From positions 1 through 9,304 of the forward strand of contig CAJUGR010000076.1 in assembly GCA_910586285.1 (NCBI GenBank): 9,304 bases of DNA. The letters run 5' to 3'. A model generated the notes under the pieces. It had not been told where the DNA came from, did no database searches, and saw only the letters and a program-made list of their open reading frames with translations. Below are positions 1-5,784 of the stretch, in pieces. Made by a program: the position numbers and the translations under genes. Position 1 is the first letter of the stretch. Each line of letters begins with the position of its first letter. This DNA comes from an uncultured Erysipelotrichaceae bacterium. GTDB lineage: Bacteria > Bacillota_I > Bacilli_A > Erysipelotrichales > Erysipelotrichaceae.

Positions 1-300
1 TAATCCCGCTTCTCTGATACAGAATACCTTCTCTGCCTTACTGATCCTTTTCATATGTGCTACTGCCGCCATCGCCGAAGTAAAAAACGCTTCCGGTTTG
101 ATGCCGGTAAAGCCCAACGATTTCATATGGTCAACGTTTTGCTTAGGGGTGCGCGTAGCATTGTTGGTCACAAATACATATGGTACATGATGCTTTTGAA
201 GTCTTTGGATGAACGTGATCGCCTCCGGTATCACCCGATTGCCCCGATACATCGTGCCATCCAGATCAATCAGCAACGTTTTATTGGCAAGCGTAATCAT
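1..300 (-). CDS. HAD-IIA family hydrolase (NagD/YutF-like sugar-phosphatase), N-terminal 100 residues, runs off the left edge
   Basis: Predicted cytoplasmic phosphatase of the haloacid dehalogenase superfamily, subfamily IIA. Motif I is LIDLDGTMYRG, with the presumed nucleophile Asp12 and acid/base Asp14. Motif II is the TNNAT block at residues 45-49, which in this family positions the substrate phosphate. The LDGTMYRG and FVTNNATRTP wording is typical of the NagD/YutF group of Gram-positive bacteria. The cap domain and the Mg-binding motif III lie beyond the window, so substrate preference cannot be judged. The ATG at 298-300 is supported by an AGAGG ribosome site (308-312) at 7-nt spacing. 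The start overlaps the TGA of the upstream unknown gene as ATGA, which implies translational coupling and one transcript with the MFS gene. Family assignment is firm; the precise substrate is unknown. Confidence 0.9.
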   Translation of the reverse strand, partial: MITLANKTLLIDLDGTMYRGNRVIPEAITFIQRLQKHHVPYVFVTNNATRTPKQNVDHMKSLGFTGIKPEAFFTSAMAAVAHMKRISKAEKVFCIREAGL

Positions 301-809
301 TGTTTGGCCTCTTTTCGTTTTTGCCCAAAGGTGGCTTCATCCACAAAGCGTATATCGCTTTTTTCCTGCATCAGCATCCAAATTGCCGCAAACGGCGCGC
401 TGTAATTGTTACTTGTCAACCATCCGCTTAATCCTTGCGAATAGCCTAATACTTCTCGCTCATCACTCATAATGATATCGACATATGGCGCATGCCTTAT
501 TGCGATGAAATAATACTGTGACGCCGGAAGTTTCCATTGAAGCGCTGCGTTTTTCCAAATCAGCTGCCCATCCATTTGTTCCATATGCAAATTCATCGCT
601 GCCTCCTTATGAGCATGAAAAAAACGAAACGTACCACTCACTAAGCAATCAATGGTAATGATCGGATCATGATAAGAGTTGCGCAATATCAGCGTATGCG
701 TATTCTTTTGCGAAAGGGATTCTCCACGATAAATGGTATAACCCTGATCCTGCATGGCATAACAGCCATTGGCTTCTTTTAGAAAAATGAAATGTTTCAT
801 CCGCTCCAT
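297..809 (-). CDS. Conserved-looking protein of unknown function, about 170 residues
   Basis: I do not recognise this protein. It has no signal peptide, no membrane helix and no obvious catalytic motif. It appears rich in beta strands, with alternating hydrophobic stretches such as YTIYRGESL, HTLILRNSY, QYYFIAIRH and YVDIIMSDE, followed by an amphipathic or hydrophobic segment (APFAAIWMLMQ) near the C-terminus. That layout loosely recalls the Tubby-C/LURP-one (YxjI-like) fold, but this is only an impression. It sits between an MFS transporter gene (15-nt gap) and a HAD phosphatase gene (4-nt ATGA overlap), so it is almost certainly co-transcribed and translated with them. The start is uncertain: the first ATG (807-809) has its purine-rich sequence directly abutting it, whereas the second ATG (798-800, protein beginning MKHFIFLK) has AGAGAGG at a longer but workable distance. 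The gene is real by context; its function is open. Confidence 0.75.
   Translation of the reverse strand: MERMKHFIFLKEANGCYAMQDQGYTIYRGESLSQKNTHTLILRNSYHDPIITIDCLVSGTFRFFHAHKEAAMNLHMEQMDGQLIWKNAALQWKLPASQYYFIAIRHAPYVDIIMSDEREVLGYSQGLSGWLTSNNYSAPFAAIWMLMQEKSDIRFVDEATFGQKRKEAKQ
308..312 (-). promoter_or_regulatory. Ribosome binding site of the HAD hydrolase gene
   Basis: AGAGG on the minus strand, 7 nt before the ATG at 298-300. It lies inside the 3' end of the unknown gene and supports the ATGA-overlap start rather than a start elsewhere. Confidence 0.6.
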
Positions 810-824
810 CCCTCTCTATCCTCA

Positions 825-1988
825 TCATTGTACCGATTTTCCGCTTCCTTCGCAAGTCTTGTGTTTGCTTATATGCAGATAACAGCCAATCATGAACAAC
901 GGTACCAGTGAAAATGCAGACACCAGATACAAAGTCATATCGTATCCAAGCGTATCGGACAATGCGGAAGTGATAAGCGGCGTCACCAACCCCGATACAC
1001 CGATAAAAACCGCCATGGCAAACATCTGTGCGCTGCTCGATAATTCTTTCGGCGTTTCTGCTTTGATCAATACTTTACTGGTCAACATGATAATCGGCAG
1101 TGTCACCAATTGCAGTGATGCCACCGTGACGATCCCCCAACCGCTTTGGACATAGCCATAAAAAGCAAATTTCACCGCATACATCACCGTTCCAAAGATA
1201 AGCAATGTTGCCGGACGAAACTTCGCTAATATTTTTTGAGCCATTAAAAATAGCGGCACTTCCATAAATGCTTGTAATGCCCATTTAATCCCCACCATGG
1301 CACGCCCTTCCCCCAGATTCAGCATTTTATCCACCACGACATATTGATCGGCAGTACCGATCATATAGATCAATAAATAAATCAGCACCAGTAATAAATA
1401 CGGGACATTCGTAAACAGCTTGTTTAAAGAGGACAAGCGAATCGCTTCCCGACTTTTCTTGACGTCATCGACCATTTTAATCAGAATAAAACATAAGACG
1501 CTGACTGCACTCAAGGTGATAATCAGCGCCATATAACCGAAATGATCGCTCAGCATTCCCGCAATCGGTGAACCGATCGTTAAGCCCAATGCTCCGCAGG
1601 ATCGCAGGATGCCGTAATGCTCGCTGGCGGCTTCCAACATCCAAGTCTCATTCAAACCCATAATGACCTTTACCATACCGCCGCTTAATGCCACACAGCA
1701 CAAATGATACCAGAAAAGCTGATGACTTTGCCAAAACATCAATACGCCGCTTACCAGCATAATCGCATAAGCCAAAGCAAAAAACGGCTTTATTTTTTTA
1801 TATTTATCACAGAGATAGCCAAATGCGAACTGACCAACGATGGCCACTACCGCATCGGCGGCCAGAAGATAACCGCGCATCACCACATTATAACCGACTG
1901 ACGTCAAAAACGGGATCAGCTGTGTATTGACCATGGATATCGCAAAAAAGGCCAAAAAATTCATGACGCAATATTTTCGTCTCATCAT
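825..1988 (-). CDS. MFS transporter, MFS_1_like / LacY-related type, substrate unknown
   Basis: Predicted 12-helix inner-membrane secondary transporter of about 387 residues, the normal length for the superfamily. The N-terminal half has hydrophobic helices separated by short loops. A motif-A-like loop between helices 2 and 3 (FGYLCDKYKKIKPF) carries the typical Gly, Asp and basic residues. A long basic cytoplasmic loop (VDDVKKSREAIRLSSLNKLF) divides the two six-helix halves. The general look matches the MFS_1_like group that includes LacY- and nucleoside-symporter-type proteins, but no substrate-specific residue can be named. An upstream in-frame ATG at 2001-2003 would add five residues and has no ribosome site. 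The ATG at 1986-1988 has AGGG at 6-nt spacing and is preferred; a third ATG follows immediately. It is the first gene of a cluster with the unknown protein and the HAD phosphatase, so import of a phosphorylatable small molecule is conceivable, but this is inference. Confidence 0.88.
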   Translation of the reverse strand: MMRRKYCVMNFLAFFAISMVNTQLIPFLTSVGYNVVMRGYLLAADAVVAIVGQFAFGYLCDKYKKIKPFFALAYAIMLVSGVLMFWQSHQLFWYHLCCVALSGGMVKVIMGLNETWMLEAASEHYGILRSCGALGLTIGSPIAGMLSDHFGYMALIITLSAVSVLCFILIKMVDDVKKSREAIRLSSLNKLFTNVPYLLLVLIYLLIYMIGTADQYVVVDKMLNLGEGRAMVGIKWALQAFMEVPLFLMAQKILAKFRPATLLIFGTVMYAVKFAFYGYVQSGWGIVTVASLQLVTLPIIMLTSKVLIKAETPKELSSSAQMFAMAVFIGVSGLVTPLITSALSDTLGYDMTLYLVSAFSLVPLFMIGCYLHISKHKTCEGSGKSVQ

Positions 1989-1994
1989 ATCACA

Positions 1995-1998
1995 CCCT
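1995..1998 (-). promoter_or_regulatory. Ribosome binding site deciding the MFS start
   Basis: AGGG on the minus strand, 6 nt before the ATG at 1986-1988. It lies downstream of the alternative ATG at 2001-2003, which has no comparable purine-rich site, so the shorter protein is favoured. Confidence 0.5.
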
Positions 1999-2003
1999 GT
2001 CAT

Positions 2004-2091
2004 TTAGTGTGCAACAGAATGAGGCAAACATACGCACAGCCTTTACTTTACGAGATTTTCAATTTCCAATATCAACATGTATTTGTAAAAA
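2004..2091. other. Short intergenic spacer between the ABC exporter remnant and the MFS cluster
   Basis: About 90 AT-rich bases. The MFS cluster should have a promoter here, but I see no pair of good -35 and -10 boxes. The best minus-strand partial match is TTGATA followed by TAAAGT at an over-long 19-nt spacing. A weak hairpin (AAAATC, loop GCTT, GATTTT at 2088-2103) overlaps the stop codon of the upstream gene and could contribute to termination, but its stem is only 6 bp and mostly A-T. Confidence 0.35.
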
Positions 2092-3063
2092 TCAAGCGAT
2101 TTTCCGCCTTTTTCGTCCGATGAGATAAGCCAGCACCACAAAGAGTAACGCAAAGGCCAAAACCACGCCCATATGTATCAACAATTCCCGATACACAGCA
2201 GAATCAAAGGTCTTGATTCCTTTAATGAGATTATTAGCGTGAATAAACCAATAGGATGGCAAAAGATGGGCGATGCGCAACACAAAATCCGGCATATATT
2301 CCATCGGTACAAAAGCGCCACATAAGAAACTGCTTCCCAAGGCAATGACATTGATAATACCGTTCATCGCATTTTTATTCGTCACCAAATTACCGATCAA
2401 AAAAGCAAGTGCCAAAGCACACAGCGTAAATACAAAAGAATTCAAGATATAAGCCCGACCATACTCACTGAACATCACATCTCCCACTAATATCAAAGAG
2501 ATCAACACATAGAACCCCCACAATGCGATCGCCAATAAACTGTTCGATAATAATAGCTGACGATGATATTTGGCAAAATTCATACTACTGATCAAGGTTC
2601 TTTTACGTACCGGCTCTTGTTGGAAGCTGGATAAGATCAAACAGATGACATAAATACATCCGGCCAAAAGGGCATAATTGACAAAATTATAATAGAAAGC
2701 GGCTTTATTTAGCCCGGCGGTATCTAACTTAGAAGTCATCGTCACTTCCGTTGTTTCGCTGAATACCGCCTCCATGTTCGCCACCAATTCCGCCTCACTC
2801 TCTGATATAAAACGTAGCGCATTCGCCGCATTCAGATAACGTTCCAACTGCATTTGTGCCAAACTTGCCTCATAATCATTGGTGCTTTTCACCACCAGCT
2901 GCGGTTTTTCGCCATCCATAAAATCGCTGTGAAAGTGTTCAGGAATCGTTATGATATAGTGAATCTGACGATAAAACAAAGCTTCTTCCTGTTTCGCTTC
3001 CGTATCCAATACCGTGTCAACCTCACAATAATCATCGCCGCTGGATTCAAGCGATTCAACCAA
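2092..3063 (-). pseudogene. Remnant of the second ABC-2 type permease, 5' end missing
   Basis: The downstream part of an ABC-2 (YhaP/YhgE-like) exporter permease. What remains is the second half of the extracellular domain, including the family-typical EEALFYRQIHYIITIPE stretch and the LVVKSTNDYEASLAQMQLERYL region. This is followed by five membrane segments (around NYALLAGCIYVICLIL, LLAIALWGFYVLISLIL, FVFTLCALALAFLIGNLV, VIALGSSFLCGAFVPM and VVLAFALLFVVLAYLIG) and a basic tail, GRKRRKIA. Family members normally begin with a cytoplasmic helix, the first membrane segment and some 70-80 further residues; these are absent. No start codon with a ribosome site precedes the frame: the only upstream initiator is a TTG at 3061-3063 lying inside the preceding permease gene. 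The frame is open back to about 3168 but is -1 relative to the first permease. I read it as a pseudogene created by a deletion. A translated fragment from an internal start cannot be excluded. Confidence 0.75.
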
Positions 3064-4079
3064 GAAAAATTCGTATCGACAATATATTTCATCGTGATCC
3101 CCATCATACCGGACAAAAAGCTGCCAAGCATCGTGATGGAAATCAATATGCCGGTTTTTGTCGCTTCGTTACGCTTACATAGCGCCGCAACACAAATCCC
3201 CAACGCCAGGCCGGCCAAACTGCCGACCACTGCTAAGCCCAGTAACCCGATGAAGTTTTCCCCATAATCCACATGAAGTACAAAACATGTAAACGAAAAT
3301 AATAATGTCAGTCCTAACAGCTGAACCACATAGGCGGCACTGATACTGCTTAACACCAGACTTCCTTTGGATGCGGGGCTGACCGCTACTCGCTTACCGC
3401 TGTCACTCATATCGGCCAGATTACGATTCATGGCCACCATAGCGAGAACTCCTCCATACAGGCACGTCATCGCAATGAGCGTATAAAATTCAATCATCGT
3501 ATAACTCATCTTGGTTGGAGAAGCATCTTGAACCATCGTTGTTTCCGCTTGTAATATTTCATTCACCTCTTCATAAAGGCGGGTCTGCCACGCAGGATCA
3601 TTGATCATTTGATCAGGATTTGCCATCCATTTCGCCGTTTGCTTTTCCACGATCATATCGGTTAATGTTTCCGATTGGATGAGTTCTTCACAGACGTGCT
3701 TAAAAATGGTTTCATTTATCCCACTGGCATCCACGACCACCTGTGGGGTGTCTTTCATCATCAAATAACCGCTGATTTCATCGGTTTCCAACAGTTCCTT
3801 CGCTTCTTCCTCACTCGTATATCGCGTGTGAAACAACTGCTCATCGCTGCCTTCTTCACTCAGCTTCGTGAATGCTTCGTTCCATACTGTCCGCTGTTTC
3901 CAAGCATCGTTTTCCACAATAGCTATCGTTATCGGTGAAAATTCTTCACTGGACTCAATATTCGCAAAGGCCATTTGGAATAAGGTTCCTAAAATCAACG
4001 GAAAGGCAAACGTCCAAAAAATCAGCATGCGATCTCTGGCAAGGGTTTTTAACGTATATTTAAAATTATGCCAGAACAT
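2949..4079 (-). CDS. ABC-2 type transporter permease, C-terminally truncated (likely non-functional)
   Basis: First permease of an ABC exporter. It has a cytoplasmic N-terminus and a membrane helix (about residues 19-40, LIFWTFAFPLILGTLFQMAF), then an extracellular domain of about 150 residues. The family-typical YTMIEFYTLIAMTCLYGG helix, three more helices, and the conserved GMMGITMKYIVDTN and NPAAMI segments follow. In intact relatives NPAxMI continues with TD, a tyrosine-rich segment and a last membrane helix. Here 26 unrelated, very basic residues follow, ending at TAA 2949-2951, because the frame has run into the second permease gene in the wrong phase. The ATG at 4077-4079 shares one base with the ATPase stop codon (TGATG), so translation is coupled; a TTG one codon upstream is also possible and is better spaced from AAGGAG. 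Losing the last helix probably disables the transporter. It is kept as a CDS because the start and most of the frame are intact. Confidence 0.8.
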   Translation of the reverse strand: MFWHNFKYTLKTLARDRMLIFWTFAFPLILGTLFQMAFANIESSEEFSPITIAIVENDAWKQRTVWNEAFTKLSEEGSDEQLFHTRYTSEEEAKELLETDEISGYLMMKDTPQVVVDASGINETIFKHVCEELIQSETLTDMIVEKQTAKWMANPDQMINDPAWQTRLYEEVNEILQAETTMVQDASPTKMSYTMIEFYTLIAMTCLYGGVLAMVAMNRNLADMSDSGKRVAVSPASKGSLVLSSISAAYVVQLLGLTLLFSFTCFVLHVDYGENFIGLLGLAVVGSLAGLALGICVAALCKRNEATKTGILISITMLGSFLSGMMGITMKYIVDTNFSWLNRLNPAAMIIVRLTRYWIRKRNRKKLCFIVRFTIS

Positions 4080-5017
4080 CAATCACGCAGCTCCTTTCCG
4101 GTCAATTCCAAGAACACGTCGTTTAGGGTTGGACGCTCCGAATAAATCCGGTGATAAGGAATTTGTTCCTTTTGTAAATAGGACATCAAGGCAATGAGAT
4201 GATCCTGTCCCTGTTTATAGATGATCTGTAATACTTGACCATCATAGCTGAGTGATTCCACCTGTTCCATTTCTTGAATACACAAGCGATGTGCTTCATC
4301 CAAGTCACGGATTTCCACACTGATCTTTTCCTCAATACTGGCCAGTTTCTTTAACTCATCACACGTTCCCGCTGCCAACAATTTTCCCTGATCCAAAATG
4401 ATGACCCGATCACACAAGATCTCCACTTCTTCCATGTAATGAGAAGTATAAACGATGGTGGCACCGCAGCGATTCAACTCTTTTATCCCCTCCAAAATCG
4501 CATTGCGGCTTTGTGGGTCTACCGCCACCGTCGGCTCATCCAAAAAGATTAATTCCGGTTTATGAGCGATACCGCAGGCAATATTCAAGCGCCGTAATAA
4601 GCCGCCTGATAATTGTTTGGGCATGAATTTTTGAAAATTCTGTAATTCGACCAAGGCGATGGCATCCTCCACATACTGCTTGCGCAACTTGCGATCTTTG
4701 ATATATAAGCCGCAAAAATAGTTGATATTATCATATACGCTCAATTCCTCAAATACGGCCACTTCCTGAAAGACCACGCCGATCTTTCGCTTCATATCAT
4801 ATGCACTGGGACGCATTTCTTCATTAAAGATGCGAATACTGCCGTTTTGATATGACAACAAGGTTAAGATGCAATTTATCGTTGTTGATTTCCCGCTCCC
4901 ATTAGGCCCCAACAATCCTAAAATTTCTCCTTTTTCCACTGTAAAGCTGAGATCATCCACAGCCCGCAGCTTTTTATATTCCTTTGTTAAATGGGTAACC
5001 TCAATCACATGGCTCAT
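4079..5017 (-). CDS. ABC transporter ATP-binding protein (ABC-2 exporter type)
   Basis: Cytoplasmic ATPase of about 312 residues that would power the adjacent ABC-2 permeases. Visible motifs, numbered from the preferred start, are Walker A GPNGSGKST (37-45), the Q-loop glutamine in VVFQEVAVFEEL (near 84), signature LSGGLLRRLNIA (from 136), Walker B LIFLDEP (156-162), a D-loop in VAVDPQSRN, and the H-loop histidine in TSHYMEE (193). A C-terminal extension of about 100 residues, ending with TLNDVFLELTGKELRD, is typical of drug- or lantibiotic-type exporter ATPases. An upstream ATG at 5021-5023 leaves only one base after the GGGAGG ribosome site. The ATG at 5015-5017, two codons later, has ideal 7-nt spacing and gives MSHVIEVTHLTKEYK. 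All catalytic motifs look intact even though both partner permeases are damaged. It has its own promoter and no linked regulator in view; the substrate is unknown. Confidence 0.93.
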   Translation of the reverse strand: MSHVIEVTHLTKEYKKLRAVDDLSFTVEKGEILGLLGPNGSGKSTTINCILTLLSYQNGSIRIFNEEMRPSAYDMKRKIGVVFQEVAVFEELSVYDNINYFCGLYIKDRKLRKQYVEDAIALVELQNFQKFMPKQLSGGLLRRLNIACGIAHKPELIFLDEPTVAVDPQSRNAILEGIKELNRCGATIVYTSHYMEEVEILCDRVIILDQGKLLAAGTCDELKKLASIEEKISVEIRDLDEAHRLCIQEMEQVESLSYDGQVLQIIYKQGQDHLIALMSYLQKEQIPYHRIYSERPTLNDVFLELTGKELRD

Positions 5018-5024
5018 TTTCATT

Positions 5025-5030
5025 CCTCCC
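5025..5030 (-). promoter_or_regulatory. Ribosome binding site deciding the ABC ATPase start
   Basis: GGGAGG on the minus strand. It is 7 nt from the ATG at 5015-5017 but only 1 nt from the ATG at 5021-5023, so the inner ATG is the likely start. Confidence 0.75.
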
Positions 5031-5103
5031 GACTACTGTCTTTTTGGGTAAAAAAACACTTCTTTTTGATGGTCGGCGGCCATGTGCAAAATGTTATCCT
5101 TAC

Positions 5104-5139
5104 CGGGAAAATTATAATATACCCGATCATCCATGTAAA
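5104..5139 (-). promoter_or_regulatory. Sigma-A type promoter of the ABC exporter genes, with a palindrome over the -10 box
   Basis: On the minus strand, TTTACA (5134-5139) and a perfect TATAAT (5111-5116) are separated by exactly 17 bases. This is a near-consensus housekeeping promoter. Transcription would start near 5104, leaving a leader of roughly 85-90 nt before the ATPase. An imperfect palindrome covers the -10 box: CGGG/CCCG arms at 5104-5107 and 5122-5125 around the central ATTATAAT (5111-5118). It could be an operator for a dimeric repressor, but no regulator gene is in the window. Confidence 0.8.
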
Positions 5140-5209
5140 GTGCCTTTCACGATACCTGCATTATCATAAAATACTCTCAAGGCAAACTTTTTAGGATTCA
5201 ACGATGTTC

Positions 5210-5236
5210 AAAAAAGCATCGCTCTAGCGATGCTTT
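5210..5236 (-). terminator. Intrinsic terminator of the suf / cyclo-ligase operon
   Basis: Perfect 10-bp stem AAAGCATCGC / GCGATGCTTT with the 4-base loop TAGA. On the minus strand a run of six T follows (5215 down to 5210). The TAG stop codon of the cyclo-ligase gene forms most of the loop, so the last three sense codons lie in the ascending stem. The mostly complementary flanks could also serve the plus strand, but no plus-strand gene ends here. Confidence 0.88.
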
Positions 5237-5784
5237 GGTGAAAAACATTCAGTTTCAGTAATCACAAGATCCATACGGACATCGCATGGTTGTTCAACCC
5301 AATCCTCGCGGTGCTGAAACGCATAAGCAATTCCGATTTTTAACGCCGAACAACGACTTAAATAGCGATCATAATAGCCCCCACCGTAGCCAAGGCGCGC
5401 ACCATCACGGCGAAAAGCAACAAGAGGCACTAATATCACGTCAAAATGTGTTGGCGCCATCACTTTGCCGCTTACCGGTTCATATATTCCCAAAGCGGAG
5501 CGCTTCATTTCACCGTTGGGATGCCATTGGATCATTTCCATTTCCGCTTTCGATATCACCCGTGGCAATGCAAAAACACAACCGTTTTCACTCAGCGACA
5601 ACAGTGATGTGATATCTGCTTCCTGATTCGTCGGCCAATAAATACCGATGGTGGATGCCTGCGTTAATAACGGAGCGCATCGCGCACTGATTTGCCGGCT
5701 TTTTAATGCGGCTTCTGCGGCATTTAGTGCCTTGCGTTTGGCGATGATCGTCTTGCGAAGAGTGGCTTTATCCAATGGAATCAC
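5224..5784 (-). CDS. 5-formyltetrahydrofolate cyclo-ligase (methenyltetrahydrofolate synthetase)
   Basis: Cytoplasmic enzyme of folate one-carbon metabolism: it uses ATP to convert 5-formyl-THF to 5,10-methenyl-THF (EC 6.3.3.2), clearing an inhibitory folate. The protein has 186 residues, normal for the YgfA/YqgN family. Signature features are the basic N-terminus (ATLRKTIIAKRKAL), a conserved glutamate in NQEADIT (near 55), the ALGIYEP segment (about 97-103), and the strongly conserved glycine-rich site DGARLGYGGGYYDRYL at about 127-142. The start is GTG at 5782-5784, inside the last codons of sufB (17-nt overlap), so it should be translationally coupled. Any shorter start would cut into the conserved N-terminal helix. 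It is the last gene before a strong terminator. Its place at the end of a SUF operon is noteworthy because folate-dependent proteins (the YgfZ type) take part in Fe-S repair elsewhere; that link is inference. Confidence 0.93.
   Translation of the reverse strand: MIPLDKATLRKTIIAKRKALNAAEAALKSRQISARCAPLLTQASTIGIYWPTNQEADITSLLSLSENGCVFALPRVISKAEMEMIQWHPNGEMKRSALGIYEPVSGKVMAPTHFDVILVPLVAFRRDGARLGYGGGYYDRYLSRCSALKIGIAYAFQHREDWVEQPCDVRMDLVITETECFSPKHR

Noticed and set aside
55..405. Plus-strand open frames across the window, such as this one and those at 892-1155, 2854-3267, 3868-4197, 5286-5612 and 8337-8654
   Set aside because: They lie antisense to well-supported genes, resemble no family, and have odd composition, as expected of shadow frames.
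1989..2003. Longer MFS start at the ATG 2001-2003
   Set aside because: No ribosome site precedes it, whereas AGGG is well placed for the ATG at 1986-1988; the five extra residues are not needed for the fold.
2004..2091. Promoter for the MFS cluster
   Set aside because: The best hexamer pair (TTGATA, TAAAGT) is spaced 19 nt with only a 4/6 match at -10; not convincing.
2088..2103. Hairpin AAAATC-GCTT-GATTTT as terminator of the ABC genes
   Set aside because: The stem is only 6 bp and nearly all A-T, and the following T run is short, so it is too weak to call as a terminator.
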